From JBDREA01 sp043820265 (lineage in GTDB: Archaea; Altiarchaeota; Altiarchaeia; IMC4; JBDREA01): a stretch of 24,043 nt of DNA. The notes beneath the pieces were generated by a model. That model made no database searches, was not told the origin of the DNA, and saw nothing but the letters and a program-made list of their open reading frames with translations. The stretch is taken from NCBI GenBank assembly GCA_043820265.1, contig JBDREA010000154.1, positions 1 to 24,043 on the forward strand, in the 5' to 3' direction. Shown piece by piece: positions 15,791 through 23,296 of this stretch. Both the position numbers and the translations under genes were made by a program. Numbering within the stretch: the first letter of the stretch is position 1; each line of letters begins with the position of its first letter.

Positions 15791-15806
15791 GTGAAACTAG
15801 TTTCAC
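15791..15806. promoter_or_regulatory. Perfect 16-bp palindrome, candidate operator
   Basis: GTGAAACTAGTTTCAC is self-complementary over all 16 bases. It lies in the 59-bp gap between the membrane HTH gene (stop at 15812) and the DsbA-like gene (start 15752), about 39 bp upstream of the latter. A dimeric winged-helix regulator, such as the one encoded next to it, would be a natural ligand. A/T-rich TATTAAAGTAA on the complement, just upstream, could be the TATA element of an internal promoter. Confidence 0.5.
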
Positions 15807-15811
15807 GTGTA

Positions 15812-16342
15812 TTACTTTAATACAACAATGTTCGTCATTCCACGTCTTTTTCTTTCGAGAACCTTTCTGGCTTCAAGACCGTCCAGGACACGTGTGATTT
15901 TTACTTTGGAGAGCTCTGATTTTTCCACGATTTCGCTTTGAAACATCGCTCCTCCCTCGGCTGCAATCAAAGAATAAACGGTTTTTTCGTCCCCCTTAAG
16001 GGTGTCTTGCATTTCCTTCCAGGCATCCTGGGGGGCTGTTTTGGCTTTAAAGACTTCACCCCCTTTCACAACAAAAAGAACAGATATCAAAAGAAGTATT
16101 ACTATGCCTGCGAGGCCAAAATAAAAGTAGGTTGGAACCTCAAAATGCACCATGTCACAGGTGTCGCCGCAGGTGCAGCTTGCCTGGCTCATCTCTGCAA
16201 GAGTATTTATGAAGGAAACCAGAAGATAAGCCAATCCAAGGGTTAAGATCAGCATCACTGCTCCGACTTCCCTGAGCCCAAGTTTCAATTGCATTTTATA
16301 TTTGGCATGGGATAACAATTTATCCTTATTGATGGGTTGCAT
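15812..16342 (-). CDS. Membrane-anchored winged-helix regulator with outer Cys loop
   Basis: The protein has 176 residues from ATG 16342; starts at 16384 (longer) or 16294 (shorter, just before the first span) are possible and no binding site decides. Two membrane spans at about 26-48 and 71-93 flank a short loop carrying C56-x-C58-x3-C62-x3-H66 (SCTCGDTCDMVH). If both ends are inside, this loop faces outward. Residues about 112-176 form a MarR/TrmB-like winged helix: EKTVYSLIAAEGGAMFQSE, then KVKITRVLDGLEARKVLERKRRG (recognition helix and basic wing). This is a one-piece sensor-regulator design: ligand or redox state sensed by the loop, DNA bound inside. It heads the thiol/ABC operon and is divergent from the CBS gene. 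Confidence 0.75.
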   Translation of the reverse strand: MQPINKDKLLSHAKYKMQLKLGLREVGAVMLILTLGLAYLLVSFINTLAEMSQASCTCGDTCDMVHFEVPTYFYFGLAGIVILLLISVLFVVKGGEVFKAKTAPQDAWKEMQDTLKGDEKTVYSLIAAEGGAMFQSEIVEKSELSKVKITRVLDGLEARKVLERKRRGMTNIVVLK

Positions 16343-16427
16343 TGAATGGTCATTTATATTAATAAATAACAATTGTAAGTGCATCTTTTAGGTCACTTCT
16401 GTATACTCCCGGGGAGAAAAACAAGAT

Positions 16428-17267
16428 ATGAAAGAGGAAAAAGTCTCTGATATAATTACTGAAAGAGTTGTTTCCATTGACAAAAACACCAACCTTGTGG
16501 AAGCGGCAAAGGTAATGGTTTCAGAGGATACGGGGTGGGTTCTGATCTTGGAGGGGGGTGCGCTCAAGGGGATTTTGACTGAACGAGACATCATGTTCCA
16601 AGCAAACTTGAAGGGAGATGCGCTTGAATCCCAACTTGTTAAAGATGTTATGAGCACAGAAGTAATCAATGCAAACCCGTCAACCAAGCTATCGGAGGTG
16701 ACTGAAATTCTCGCCACCTATGCATATAATAGGCTTCCTGTCTTAGATGGGGAAAAAGTGGTGGGAGTGGTTTCAAGAAGAAACCTCTGTCACCAGGTAT
16801 GCAAGAAATTTTTTAAGGAAGAAGAAGAGCCTCACGAAGAATCTGATTGTCCCTTTGGTGAAACCGTGGGGGATGTCATGACAAAAGAAGTCCGGACCAT
16901 TTTACCAGATAAACCGATCAAAGAAGCAATACAGCAGATGTGCAAAGCCATGGGTGAGAACTCGCACTTCGGAGTCGGCTCAATCATAGTGGAAAATGGG
17001 GCACAGATTGCAGGGATACTGACAGAAAGAGATGTTATTAAATGCGTCGCTGATAAAAAAGATTTGGAAACAACGACTGTCCAGGACTCGATGTCAAAGG
17101 ACGTGAAGACGATCTATAAGGATTTGAGCGTCTGCAACGCGATGAGCATAATGGATCACGGACACTTCAGACACTTACCCGTTATTGACAAAGAAAAAAG
17201 ACTTTCAGGCATAGTCTCCTACACAGACATGATCCGCACCATGCAGGCAAGCAGAGTATTTCAATGA
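16428..17267 (+). CDS. Protein of four CBS domains
   Basis: The protein has 279 residues: CBS1 about 5-60, CBS2 70-122, CBS3 145-207 and CBS4 217-271, forming two Bateman modules with no other domain. Each begins with the usual VSDIIT/VKDVMS/VGDVMT/VQDSMS motif and ends in GILTERD- or GVVSRRN-like strands. Bateman modules bind adenine nucleotides or S-adenosylmethionine-type ligands and report energy state to partners. A linker with LCHQVC and SDCPF (C121, C125, C141) between the two modules could bind metal. GGGGAG upstream of ATG 16428 sets the start. Divergent from the membrane HTH gene with an 85-bp gap; a regulatory link is possible but unproven. Confidence 0.9.
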   Translation: MKEEKVSDIITERVVSIDKNTNLVEAAKVMVSEDTGWVLILEGGALKGILTERDIMFQANLKGDALESQLVKDVMSTEVINANPSTKLSEVTEILATYAYNRLPVLDGEKVVGVVSRRNLCHQVCKKFFKEEEEPHEESDCPFGETVGDVMTKEVRTILPDKPIKEAIQQMCKAMGENSHFGVGSIIVENGAQIAGILTERDVIKCVADKKDLETTTVQDSMSKDVKTIYKDLSVCNAMSIMDHGHFRHLPVIDKEKRLSGIVSYTDMIRTMQASRVFQ

Positions 17268-17279
17268 ACTAACGTCGGG

Positions 17280-18302
17280 TTAACTTTTCTGTTTTTTCTG
17301 TATTAAGCTTCCTAACCTAAAATTTTCTATCTCATCTTTCGCGATAGCACTTGCCGTCATTTCTTGCGTTGACACGCCACCCCATATCTTCACAACAGAT
17401 TTCTCTTCATCTGAATCTGAATAGGCGAGAGTTAACGCCGCCGCGATCTTTATCGCTTCCACCCCACCAGGCCCCATCACCAGGGTTGTGGGACCCACAT
17501 CATCTCGTACTTCAAGCAGGATGTCCTTGCCTTGCGCCAAAGACATTATCTTAGCATTTTCTTCTTCATCTCTTCCGACGACTATCTTTGAGCCACCCAC
17601 CCGAAAGTGTCTTCCAACTGAAAGCAGCAAAAGATCATTTTCCGTGATCTCCTTTTTATGTTCAAAGAGGTCGCGGACTTTAATTGAAAAATCTTTTTGG
17701 GTGAGTGGGCAGCCGCCTGCAGGTTGGGCGTAATCTTTGATGCCGAGCTCTTTTACCAGAGCCATCTGCGGTTTTCTTGACCTGCCGGAGAATCCTTTGA
17801 GCTTGGCGCGGTCCACCCACCCATTTTTTTCGGCTTCGGTCTCAGGCAGTATCTGGGCTGAGAGAGGTCTCAGAAGTTTTCCTGCTAGTCCGGCTTCCTC
17901 TTCCACGGTTGACATGGCCCGCTTATGCTGGCTCATCGGACGCTGGCCGAGGACCTCACCTGTGAAGATGAAGTCTGCTCCGACCTCTTCCGCCAGACCC
18001 TTGGCTTTCCTCAGATAATAAGCACGACAGTCGATGCAGGGATTGATGTTCTTTCCATAGCCGTGCTTTGGATTCCTCAATACCTCGATGTAGTCGGAAC
18101 CCATCGGTAGATAGTGGAGTTTGACTTTAAGATATTCAGAAGCTTTAGCTGCTCGACCCTGCTTGGCTTCTTCAAGCGTGTAAAAGGGTAGTACGAAATG
18201 AACTGCTTCGACTTCAATTCCCTGACCTTGTATCAACTTGCAGGAAAGCATCGAATCCAAGCCGCCTGACAACAAACCAAGAGCCTTGATTTTCTTTTTC
18301 AT
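17280..18302 (-). CDS. PP-loop ATPase, tRNA thiolation (MnmA/ThiI-like) family
   Basis: The protein has 340 residues. The N-terminal ATP pyrophosphatase domain has the PP-loop SGGLDS at 12-17 and FTGEVLGQRPMSQH at 113-126. Cysteines probably used for sulfur transfer or a metal cluster are C89 and C92 (PCIDCR) and C198 (PAGGCPLT). Residues about 200-270 resemble the NFACT-R (DUF814) domain found at the C-terminus of this MnmA-like archaeal/thermophile group. The expected role is adenylation and thiolation of a tRNA uridine (s4U or s2U type). It begins 14 bp after cysS, so both are likely one operon that links cysteine to tRNA. Which uridine is modified cannot be told. Confidence 0.82.
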   Translation of the reverse strand: MKKKIKALGLLSGGLDSMLSCKLIQGQGIEVEAVHFVLPFYTLEEAKQGRAAKASEYLKVKLHYLPMGSDYIEVLRNPKHGYGKNINPCIDCRAYYLRKAKGLAEEVGADFIFTGEVLGQRPMSQHKRAMSTVEEEAGLAGKLLRPLSAQILPETEAEKNGWVDRAKLKGFSGRSRKPQMALVKELGIKDYAQPAGGCPLTQKDFSIKVRDLFEHKKEITENDLLLLSVGRHFRVGGSKIVVGRDEEENAKIMSLAQGKDILLEVRDDVGPTTLVMGPGGVEAIKIAAALTLAYSDSDEEKSVVKIWGGVSTQEMTASAIAKDEIENFRLGSLIQKKQKS

Positions 18303-18316
18303 TTCAATTTATTGGA

Positions 18317-19723
18317 TTATTCCTTGATGGGCTCAACTCCCGTCGTCCCGTCTTTTTTGTCGACGAGTTTCAGTCCTCGTTTTTGGAATTCGTCTCTGAT
18401 CCTATCACCTTCTTTCCAGTTTTTTTCCGCCCTGTATCTGTTCCTCTCTTCTATTAGCTTCTTGTCTTTCTCGGTTAGGGCAATATCTTCTGTGACTTCT
18501 ATACTAATACCTAAGACCAACACGACCTCCTCGAATGTAGTTAATGCCTGAGAGAGTGACTCTTTGGATTCGCTTCCGTTTCTAATGAGGGTGTTCATTT
18601 CGCGGACGAACTCATAGATTGATGCTATCGCATTAGAGGAGTCAAAGTCGTTGTCCATGTGTTTATTGAATGATTCTATTAATTTGTTCCCAAGTGATGT
18701 TGCATCTTGAGATTCGCCGAACCTGTCTTTGTTGAGTGCGGTTGACATTTCTTTTTTGAAGTTTTTCAGTTTTTCAAGGGAGGATGCTGCTGCTTTGATC
18801 TGGTCTTCGCTATAGTCGATGGGGCTTCGATACTTGGTTTGCAATATGAAAAGGCGGAATACATTTGCATCAAATTTTTCAAGAAATTCTCTCACAGGCA
18901 GTATGTTCCCAAGGGACTTGCTCATCTTTTCTCCTGAGGAGTTGAGAAACCCTGTGTGAATCCAGTATCTGACGAACGGTTCTTTAGATGTGAGGGCTTC
19001 GCTTTGAGCAATCTCGTTTTCGTGGTGGGGAAAAATCAGATCCAAGGCTCCACCGTGGATGTCGATTTGATCGCCCAGAAATTTTTGGCTCATCACTGAG
19101 CATTCGATGTGCCAGCCAGGCCTGCCCCAACCCCAGGGGCTTTCATATCCGAATTCGTCTTTCGGCCTAGATTTCCAAAGAGAGAAGTCTGAGGGATTCC
19201 TCTTATTCTCATCGGACTCTATTCTTCTTTCATTGATTTGTTCAAGATCCTGATTTGAAAGAGAACCATAACTAGCAGAAGATGAGATGTCAAAGTATAC
19301 ATCGCCCTCAGCTTCATAGGCAGATCCTCCATCAATGAGCTTTTGAACTGCAGATATTATCTCACTAATGTTCTCTGATACCTTAGGAAATTTGTCTGGA
19401 TCAAGAAGACCCAGAGCCTCTTGATCTTCTTTTGACCTTAATGCGAATTTCTCGGAAAGATCAGAGGGTTCCACTCCGAGCTCTGCGGCTTTATTTACTA
19501 TCTTATCATCTACGTCAGTGATGTTTTGAACGTAACTTAATTCATAGCCTTTGTATTTCAGAAACCGAAGAATCACATCGAAGGCAACATAGGTCCTAGC
19601 GTGTCCGATGTGCATATCACCATAAACAGTCATCCCGCAGATATAGATCTTTACCTTCCCTTTTTCGATAGGAATAAAAGGCTCGATCTTTCTCGTTAAA
19701 GTGTTGTAAACTTGAAGAGACAT
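18317..19723 (-). CDS. cysS: Cysteinyl-tRNA synthetase
   Basis: Class I aminoacyl-tRNA synthetase of 468 residues from ATG 19723, charging tRNA-Cys. HIGH is at 38-41 and KMSKS at 266-270. The zinc ligands of CysS are all present: C29 (YICGMTVY), C208 (WHIECSVMS), H233 and E237 (FPHHENE). The C-terminal helical and anticodon region runs to residue 468. The open frame continues upstream to 19882, but alignment of the N-terminal motifs and a TATA-like TCTATAAATACA (19779-19790) place the start at 19723. Presence of CysS shows that direct charging is used, in keeping with the cysK-cysE pair nearby, rather than only the SepRS/SepCysS route. Confidence 0.97.
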   Translation of the reverse strand: MSLQVYNTLTRKIEPFIPIEKGKVKIYICGMTVYGDMHIGHARTYVAFDVILRFLKYKGYELSYVQNITDVDDKIVNKAAELGVEPSDLSEKFALRSKEDQEALGLLDPDKFPKVSENISEIISAVQKLIDGGSAYEAEGDVYFDISSSASYGSLSNQDLEQINERRIESDENKRNPSDFSLWKSRPKDEFGYESPWGWGRPGWHIECSVMSQKFLGDQIDIHGGALDLIFPHHENEIAQSEALTSKEPFVRYWIHTGFLNSSGEKMSKSLGNILPVREFLEKFDANVFRLFILQTKYRSPIDYSEDQIKAAASSLEKLKNFKKEMSTALNKDRFGESQDATSLGNKLIESFNKHMDNDFDSSNAIASIYEFVREMNTLIRNGSESKESLSQALTTFEEVVLVLGISIEVTEDIALTEKDKKLIEERNRYRAEKNWKEGDRIRDEFQKRGLKLVDKKDGTTGVEPIKE

Positions 19724-19778
19724 TCTTTTTTCTTTTTCCCCTTTAGTTCGAATCACTATCCTAACATACGAAGAAAAT

Positions 19779-19790
19779 CTATAAATACAA
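19779..19790 (-). promoter_or_regulatory. TATA-like box of the cysS operon
   Basis: The complement reads TGTATTTATAGA, a good archaeal TATA element about 55-65 bp before ATG 19723. It would give a leader of about 30 bases. It serves cysS and probably the PP-loop gene. Confidence 0.45.
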
Positions 19791-19946
19791 GCATATACGC
19801 ATATCGAATCAGACCAAATGAGTTTCGCTTTAGCCTTTTCCACCCATTTTCTTCTTGTAAACCCGCACACGTCCCACGTCAATTAGGGCTTGGGCTTCTC
19901 TTTTGAGTACGAAACGAGAAACTCGGAAGTATCTATTTTTCAGTTT

Positions 19947-20780
19947 CTATAACTGTTTTTTATTTTTTACCCAGTCTTTTCCTCGAGTAATGAACTCCTC
20001 CTCGGATGTCCTTGTGATGGGTGTGCCAGGACCTATGAAGTTCTCACCTACAGTAACTCGTTTATAGAGTATTCCATCTCGAAAGATTAAGTTTATTGGG
20101 AGACATTTTTCAGTGTGAAAAATCATTACATCATCACCACCATAATATCTTTCACAGCCTAGGTGGAATACCCTCGCTCCACGTGGAAAAATGACTTGAC
20201 CAGGTTTAGATTTTCCGAGCCAACTACCCTCCCCCACACCTTTTAATCTAACTTTGAAAACATCTATTCCTTCAGAATCTTTGTAATGTCCATATATTCC
20301 TATATTTTTTGATTGATTCTCGATAAAGTGGTTTAGAGGTTGTATTTCTTCTTCTGTTAATGGCTTTTCGGATGGATAGTGAATTACGAAGGGGTCGATG
20401 AATAGATTGCTTCTATTCAGGAAGAACACGGTTTCTTTATTATGTCCCTCTTGTTGAAGATATAATAGTGTACTTCCATTGGCTCCTTCATATGTATTTG
20501 TCAATAACTTGTTTTTAGCTACCTCCAATTGTGGATAAATATCCCTTTCAAGCCACTTAATAGTGACCTCAGTCATTTCCTCAGCAGTATCAACAGAAGA
20601 ATTGTATGTTCCAACCTTAATCCAAGCATAACTATCTTCTGAATAGTATACTCCACCAGTAGACAATTCTTCTTTTTGTATAGTCTCATTAATATTTTTC
20701 AGATATTGAATTGAATAGCCCCCCACTAAAATAATTCCAAACACCAACCAAACCAGCCCTAACTTAGTTAATTTGTCCAT
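19947..20780 (-). CDS. Membrane-anchored hypothetical protein, 277 aa
   Basis: I do not recognise this protein. One N-terminal membrane span (about 8-25, GLVWLVFGIILVGGYSI) anchors a soluble outer domain of about 250 residues. That domain is mixed alpha/beta with N-glycosylation sequons (NSS, NGS, NRS) and two cysteines that could form a disulfide (HLGCERYYGGDD and HTEKCLP, about residues 209 and 226). The Gly-rich segments GVGEGSWLGK and FRDGILYKRVTVG suggest a beta-sandwich. It starts 19 bp after the four-span protein gene, so both are probably one unit. The base composition is AT-rich. Confidence 0.75.
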   Translation of the reverse strand: MDKLTKLGLVWLVFGIILVGGYSIQYLKNINETIQKEELSTGGVYYSEDSYAWIKVGTYNSSVDTAEEMTEVTIKWLERDIYPQLEVAKNKLLTNTYEGANGSTLLYLQQEGHNKETVFFLNRSNLFIDPFVIHYPSEKPLTEEEIQPLNHFIENQSKNIGIYGHYKDSEGIDVFKVRLKGVGEGSWLGKSKPGQVIFPRGARVFHLGCERYYGGDDVMIFHTEKCLPINLIFRDGILYKRVTVGENFIGPGTPITRTSEEEFITRGKDWVKNKKQL

Positions 20781-20799
20781 AATATTTTATTTTTTTTAT

Positions 20800-21210
20800 T
20801 TACTCAGCTTCTTTACCCTTTACCATTTTGTTTATTTGGTCTTTGTAAAAGTGGGCATATGCCCCAATAATAATGATTAAAAGAGGGAAAAAGAGAAAGT
20901 AGGAGATAAGGTCGATTGTTTTTTCAATCCCATCCTTAAGGAATATTAGCACTGCAAGAATTATCCCCCATAATACCCCATATTTTACCGATGGTAGAAA
21001 GGATTTTTTAGTCGAAGATGTTTCTTTTTTTTCAATTTGGTAAAATACAAGTCCAGATGCATAGAAGATGATAATCCAAATTAATCCCGAAACTGTATCT
21101 CCTACTGAGTCTATTTTTGGTTTTCCAATAAAGAAAAAAGATATGATAACTAGTGTAATTATGATAAAATACGATTGAGGAACACTAATTTTCAAATCCA
21201 AACCCCCCAT
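20800..21210 (-). CDS. Small four-span membrane protein, 136 aa
   Basis: I do not recognise this protein. It has four predicted spans (about 13-28, 38-57, 76-91 and 101-121), short loops and a basic/acidic end. There are no cysteines or conserved charged residues within the membrane, so transport by itself seems unlikely. It is upstream of and co-directional with the 277-aa gene. A TATA-like TTCTTTTATTAG on the complement at about 21238-21249 precedes ATG 21210 by about 30 bp, predicting a short leader and making this the first gene of the pair. Confidence 0.7.
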   Translation of the reverse strand: MGGLDLKISVPQSYFIIITLVIISFFFIGKPKIDSVGDTVSGLIWIIIFYASGLVFYQIEKKETSSTKKSFLPSVKYGVLWGIILAVLIFLKDGIEKTIDLISYFLFFPLLIIIIGAYAHFYKDQINKMVKGKEAE

Positions 21211-21434
21211 TTCATTGTTAATCGATTACTGTAGAGGCTAATAAAAGAACCTAGGGAGTTTCTCGTTTACAACAGAAAAGCGAAATTACAATGAAGTAAG
21301 TTAATTTTCGTTAGCTTCAATACCCCTTTATCATATCCCTAAAATACACCCCCTAAAACCCGACATATAAGGGGGGGGATAATAGGGCTTATCATTTCCT
21401 CAAGAAACAAGTTTTCTTTCTTTTTTCGCAAACG

Positions 21435-21467
21435 TTTTTTCTTTCTTTTCATAAAAGAAAGAAAAAA
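21435..21467. terminator. 15-bp A/T inverted repeat, possible transcription terminator
   Basis: The arms 21435-21449 (TTTTTTCTTTCTTTT) and 21453-21467 pair perfectly over 15 bp around a CAT loop. More T-rich sequence lies beyond on both strands. Transcripts coming from cysE through the hairpin array would meet runs of U here, which suits archaeal termination. Confidence 0.4.
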
Positions 21468-21473
21468 GGTTTA

Positions 21474-21726
21474 GCTGAGGCGGCGACATGAACCCCCTTA
21501 CGCGGGGGGCTGCGTCTTTTTTTGTTGGACGTTGCAGCCCGCTACATAGCCGTGCTGTCACCTCAGCGTAGGGTTGTACTGGCGTATGTAGCTGAGGTGG
21601 GCGACGACTGGAAGGAGTCGTATCCACCTCAGCGAAAGTATGCAACTGAGGCAGCCGACGATAGTCGGTTCCACCTCAGCGAAAGTATGCAACTGAGGTG
21701 GGCGACGATACTCGCATCCTCCTCAG
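21474..21726. repeat. Tandem hairpin array with shared CTGAGG/CCTCAG stems
   Basis: Four hairpins stand in a row, each closed by CTGAGG and CCTCAG: 21474-21567 (large, with an inner GGGCTGC/GCAGCCC hairpin at 21507-21540), 21591-21633 (10-bp outer stem), 21646-21679 and 21693-21726. The last three have the same plan: outer stem, three bases, inner stem, 3' bulge, outer stem. Inner stems differ but always pair (ACGACT/AGTCGT, CCGAC/GTCGG, GCGA/TCGC), which points to selection on structure. The linker GAAAGTATGCAA is identical twice, and a 28-bp unit (21624-21651 and 21671-21698) is an exact repeat. Probably a structured RNA or a palindromic repeat element; strand unknown. Confidence 0.65.
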
Positions 21727-21786
21727 CGAGATGTATAATTTTATGGGCAGATAAAATATTAAAGAATAAGTTTTTTTTGGATGGTC

Positions 21787-22371
21787 TTAAATATGCCATT
21801 CACATTCTTTTTCGCAGTGTTCGCATGGGTCCTTGTATCTGACAAAGGCTCCTTCTGTCACCTTTATTCGCCCCTTGGTGCATACTACGGTCGAGTTTTC
21901 AGGGATGTCATCGATTATCACAGATAATGCGCCAACTCTGCTATTCTTTTTTACGGTTACTGGACCAAGTATCGCTGCTCCCACACCTACCACCACGTTG
22001 TCCTCGAGGGTGGGGTGTCTTTTTTCTCCTTTTTTGTCCCTCCACCATCCGTGTCCTCCCAAAGTCACGTTCTGAAATAACATTACGTCGTTTCCGATTT
22101 CTGCTGTCTCCCCTATTACAACTCCTGTGGCGTGGTCGATGAAGAATCGTTTGCCGATCTTTGCTCCGGGATGGATCTCTGCTCCAGTTAGAAATCGTCC
22201 AAGATATGAGATCGCCCGGGGGATGAATGGTACTCCCAGTTTGTGTAATACATGGGATATTCTATAAAGGAGTATTACTTGTACTCCAGGATATAGGATG
22301 ACCTCTAATCCGGATAATCCTTTCCTTAATGCTGGGTCCTTTTCAAAAGCTACTTGAAAGACATCAAACAT
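21787..22371 (-). CDS. cysE: Serine O-acetyltransferase, short form
   Basis: CysE acetylates serine with acetyl-CoA to make O-acetylserine for CysK. The 194-residue protein is the short type without the long N-terminal helical domain. The left-handed beta-helix hexapeptides are clear (IHPGAKIGKRF, GVVIGETAEIG, VVVGVGAAILG). The catalytic Asp-His pair is D79-H80 in FIDHATG, and FQNVTLGGHG carries the second His. The start codon overlaps cysK by 8 bases (ATGTTTGA), so translation is coupled. An oddity is the C-terminal tail CEHCEKECEWHI (C183, C186, C190, H193), a probable metal-binding knuckle in place of the usual C-terminal CysK-binding Ile tail, although the protein does end in Ile. Confidence 0.95.
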   Translation of the reverse strand: MFDVFQVAFEKDPALRKGLSGLEVILYPGVQVILLYRISHVLHKLGVPFIPRAISYLGRFLTGAEIHPGAKIGKRFFIDHATGVVIGETAEIGNDVMLFQNVTLGGHGWWRDKKGEKRHPTLEDNVVVGVGAAILGPVTVKKNSRVGALSVIIDDIPENSTVVCTKGRIKVTEGAFVRYKDPCEHCEKECEWHI

Positions 22372-23296
22372 CGCCTGGCTCCCGTTTTTCGTATAGTTTC
22401 GTTGAGAGGTATCTTTCTCCAGTGTCTGGTAATACTACGACTACTCTTTTTCCTTTTCCGAGTTTTTTCGCGACTTGAAGGGCTGCCCATGCAGCGGCGC
22501 CAGATGAGATCCCGACTAGTAGTCCTTCTTCTTTTGCCAATCTCTCTGAGGTGGCAAAAGCGTTTTCGTTTGAGACTTTGATCGTCTCGTCAATTAATTC
22601 CACTTCTAGGATGTCGGGTATGAAGCCCGCACCTATTCCCTGAATTTTATGGGGGCCTGGGCTTCCCCCTGAGATAACAGATGAGCCTTCTGGTTCTACT
22701 GCGATGAATTTGGCGTTTGGAAGTTTTTCTTTTAGAACGGATGCCACCCCCGTAATTGTTCCACCTGTCCCGATTCCAGAAACGAATGCATCGAATGTTT
22801 CTACTTCTCTTAGCAATTCTTGGGCTGTGGTTTCTTTGTGGGCTTTTACGTTGGCCTTGTTTTTGAATTGCTGGGGGATGAATACGTTCCCGTCTTCGGC
22901 TCCGAGTTCGTCGGCTTTTTCGATTGCTCCCTTCATTCCTTTTGCACCTGGTGTGAGGATGAGTTCAGCTCCCAGTGCACTGAGGATTTTTCTTCTCTCT
23001 AGACTCATGGTGTCGGGCATTGTTAGCTTCAACTTGTAGCCTTTCACTGCGGCAACCATTGCCAGGCCTATGCCTGTGTTTCCTGACGTGGGTTCGACAA
23101 TGACGCTTTCTGGTTTTAGTATCCCTTCTTTTTCTGCTTCCTCTATCATGTAGAGGGCTATCCTGTCTTTGACTGATGCAGCGGGATTGAATGCTTCGAT
23201 TTTTGCAACAACCTCGGCGTCATCTGGCCCTGTTAACCTATTTAGTTTCACGTGAGGTGTGTTTCCGATTGTTTTGTTTATGTTTTCATATATCAT
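22364..23296 (-). CDS. cysK: Cysteine synthase (O-acetylserine sulfhydrylase)
   Basis: PLP enzyme that replaces the acetyl group of O-acetylserine with sulfide to form cysteine. The 310-residue length is standard. The PLP lysine is K43 in NPAASVKDRIA; the Asn loop PTSGNTGIG is at 69-77; the phosphate-binding GTGGTITG lies at about 175-182; and PDTGERYLST is near the C-terminus. AGGTGAT lies just before ATG 23296. It is the first gene of a cysK-cysE operon, divergent from the COG2522-type regulator. A cystathionine beta-synthase or O-phosphoserine specificity is possible for relatives, but coupling with cysE indicates O-acetylserine as substrate. Confidence 0.96.
   Translation of the reverse strand: MIYENINKTIGNTPHVKLNRLTGPDDAEVVAKIEAFNPAASVKDRIALYMIEEAEKEGILKPESVIVEPTSGNTGIGLAMVAAVKGYKLKLTMPDTMSLERRKILSALGAELILTPGAKGMKGAIEKADELGAEDGNVFIPQQFKNKANVKAHKETTAQELLREVETFDAFVSGIGTGGTITGVASVLKEKLPNAKFIAVEPEGSSVISGGSPGPHKIQGIGAGFIPDILEVELIDETIKVSNENAFATSERLAKEEGLLVGISSGAAAWAALQVAKKLGKGKRVVVVLPDTGERYLSTKLYEKREPGDV

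Larger units (their letters stand above)
21211..21786. other. 576-bp gene-free region rich in hairpins
   Basis: Lies between cysE (ends 21787) and the four-span protein gene (starts 21210), both on the minus strand. No convincing gene is found. It holds, from left: the promoter of the membrane pair; a G/C hairpin (CCCCC at about 21351 with GGGGG at about 21371); a long A/T inverted repeat at 21435-21467; and the hairpin array at 21474-21726. Frames open across it owe their length to the repeats and have no binding site. Confidence 0.6.

Noticed and set aside
21624..21726. CRISPR array, because of an exact 28-bp repeat
   Set aside because: Only two copies, the 'spacer' is 19 bp and itself a hairpin, and the repeat spans the outer arms of adjacent stem-loops. 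A tandem hairpin explains it better.
21474..21726. C/D box or H/ACA guide RNA
   Set aside because: CTGA occurs, but no C box (RTGATGA) is paired with it, and no ACA follows the hairpins at the expected distance.
21522..21842. 106-aa plus-strand frame across the hairpin array
   Set aside because: No binding site, runs antisense into cysE, and composition follows the repeats.
23245..23256. TAGTTTCACGTG inside cysK, matching half of the 15791 palindrome
   Set aside because: Only a half-site, encoded within conserved N-terminal codons; likely chance.
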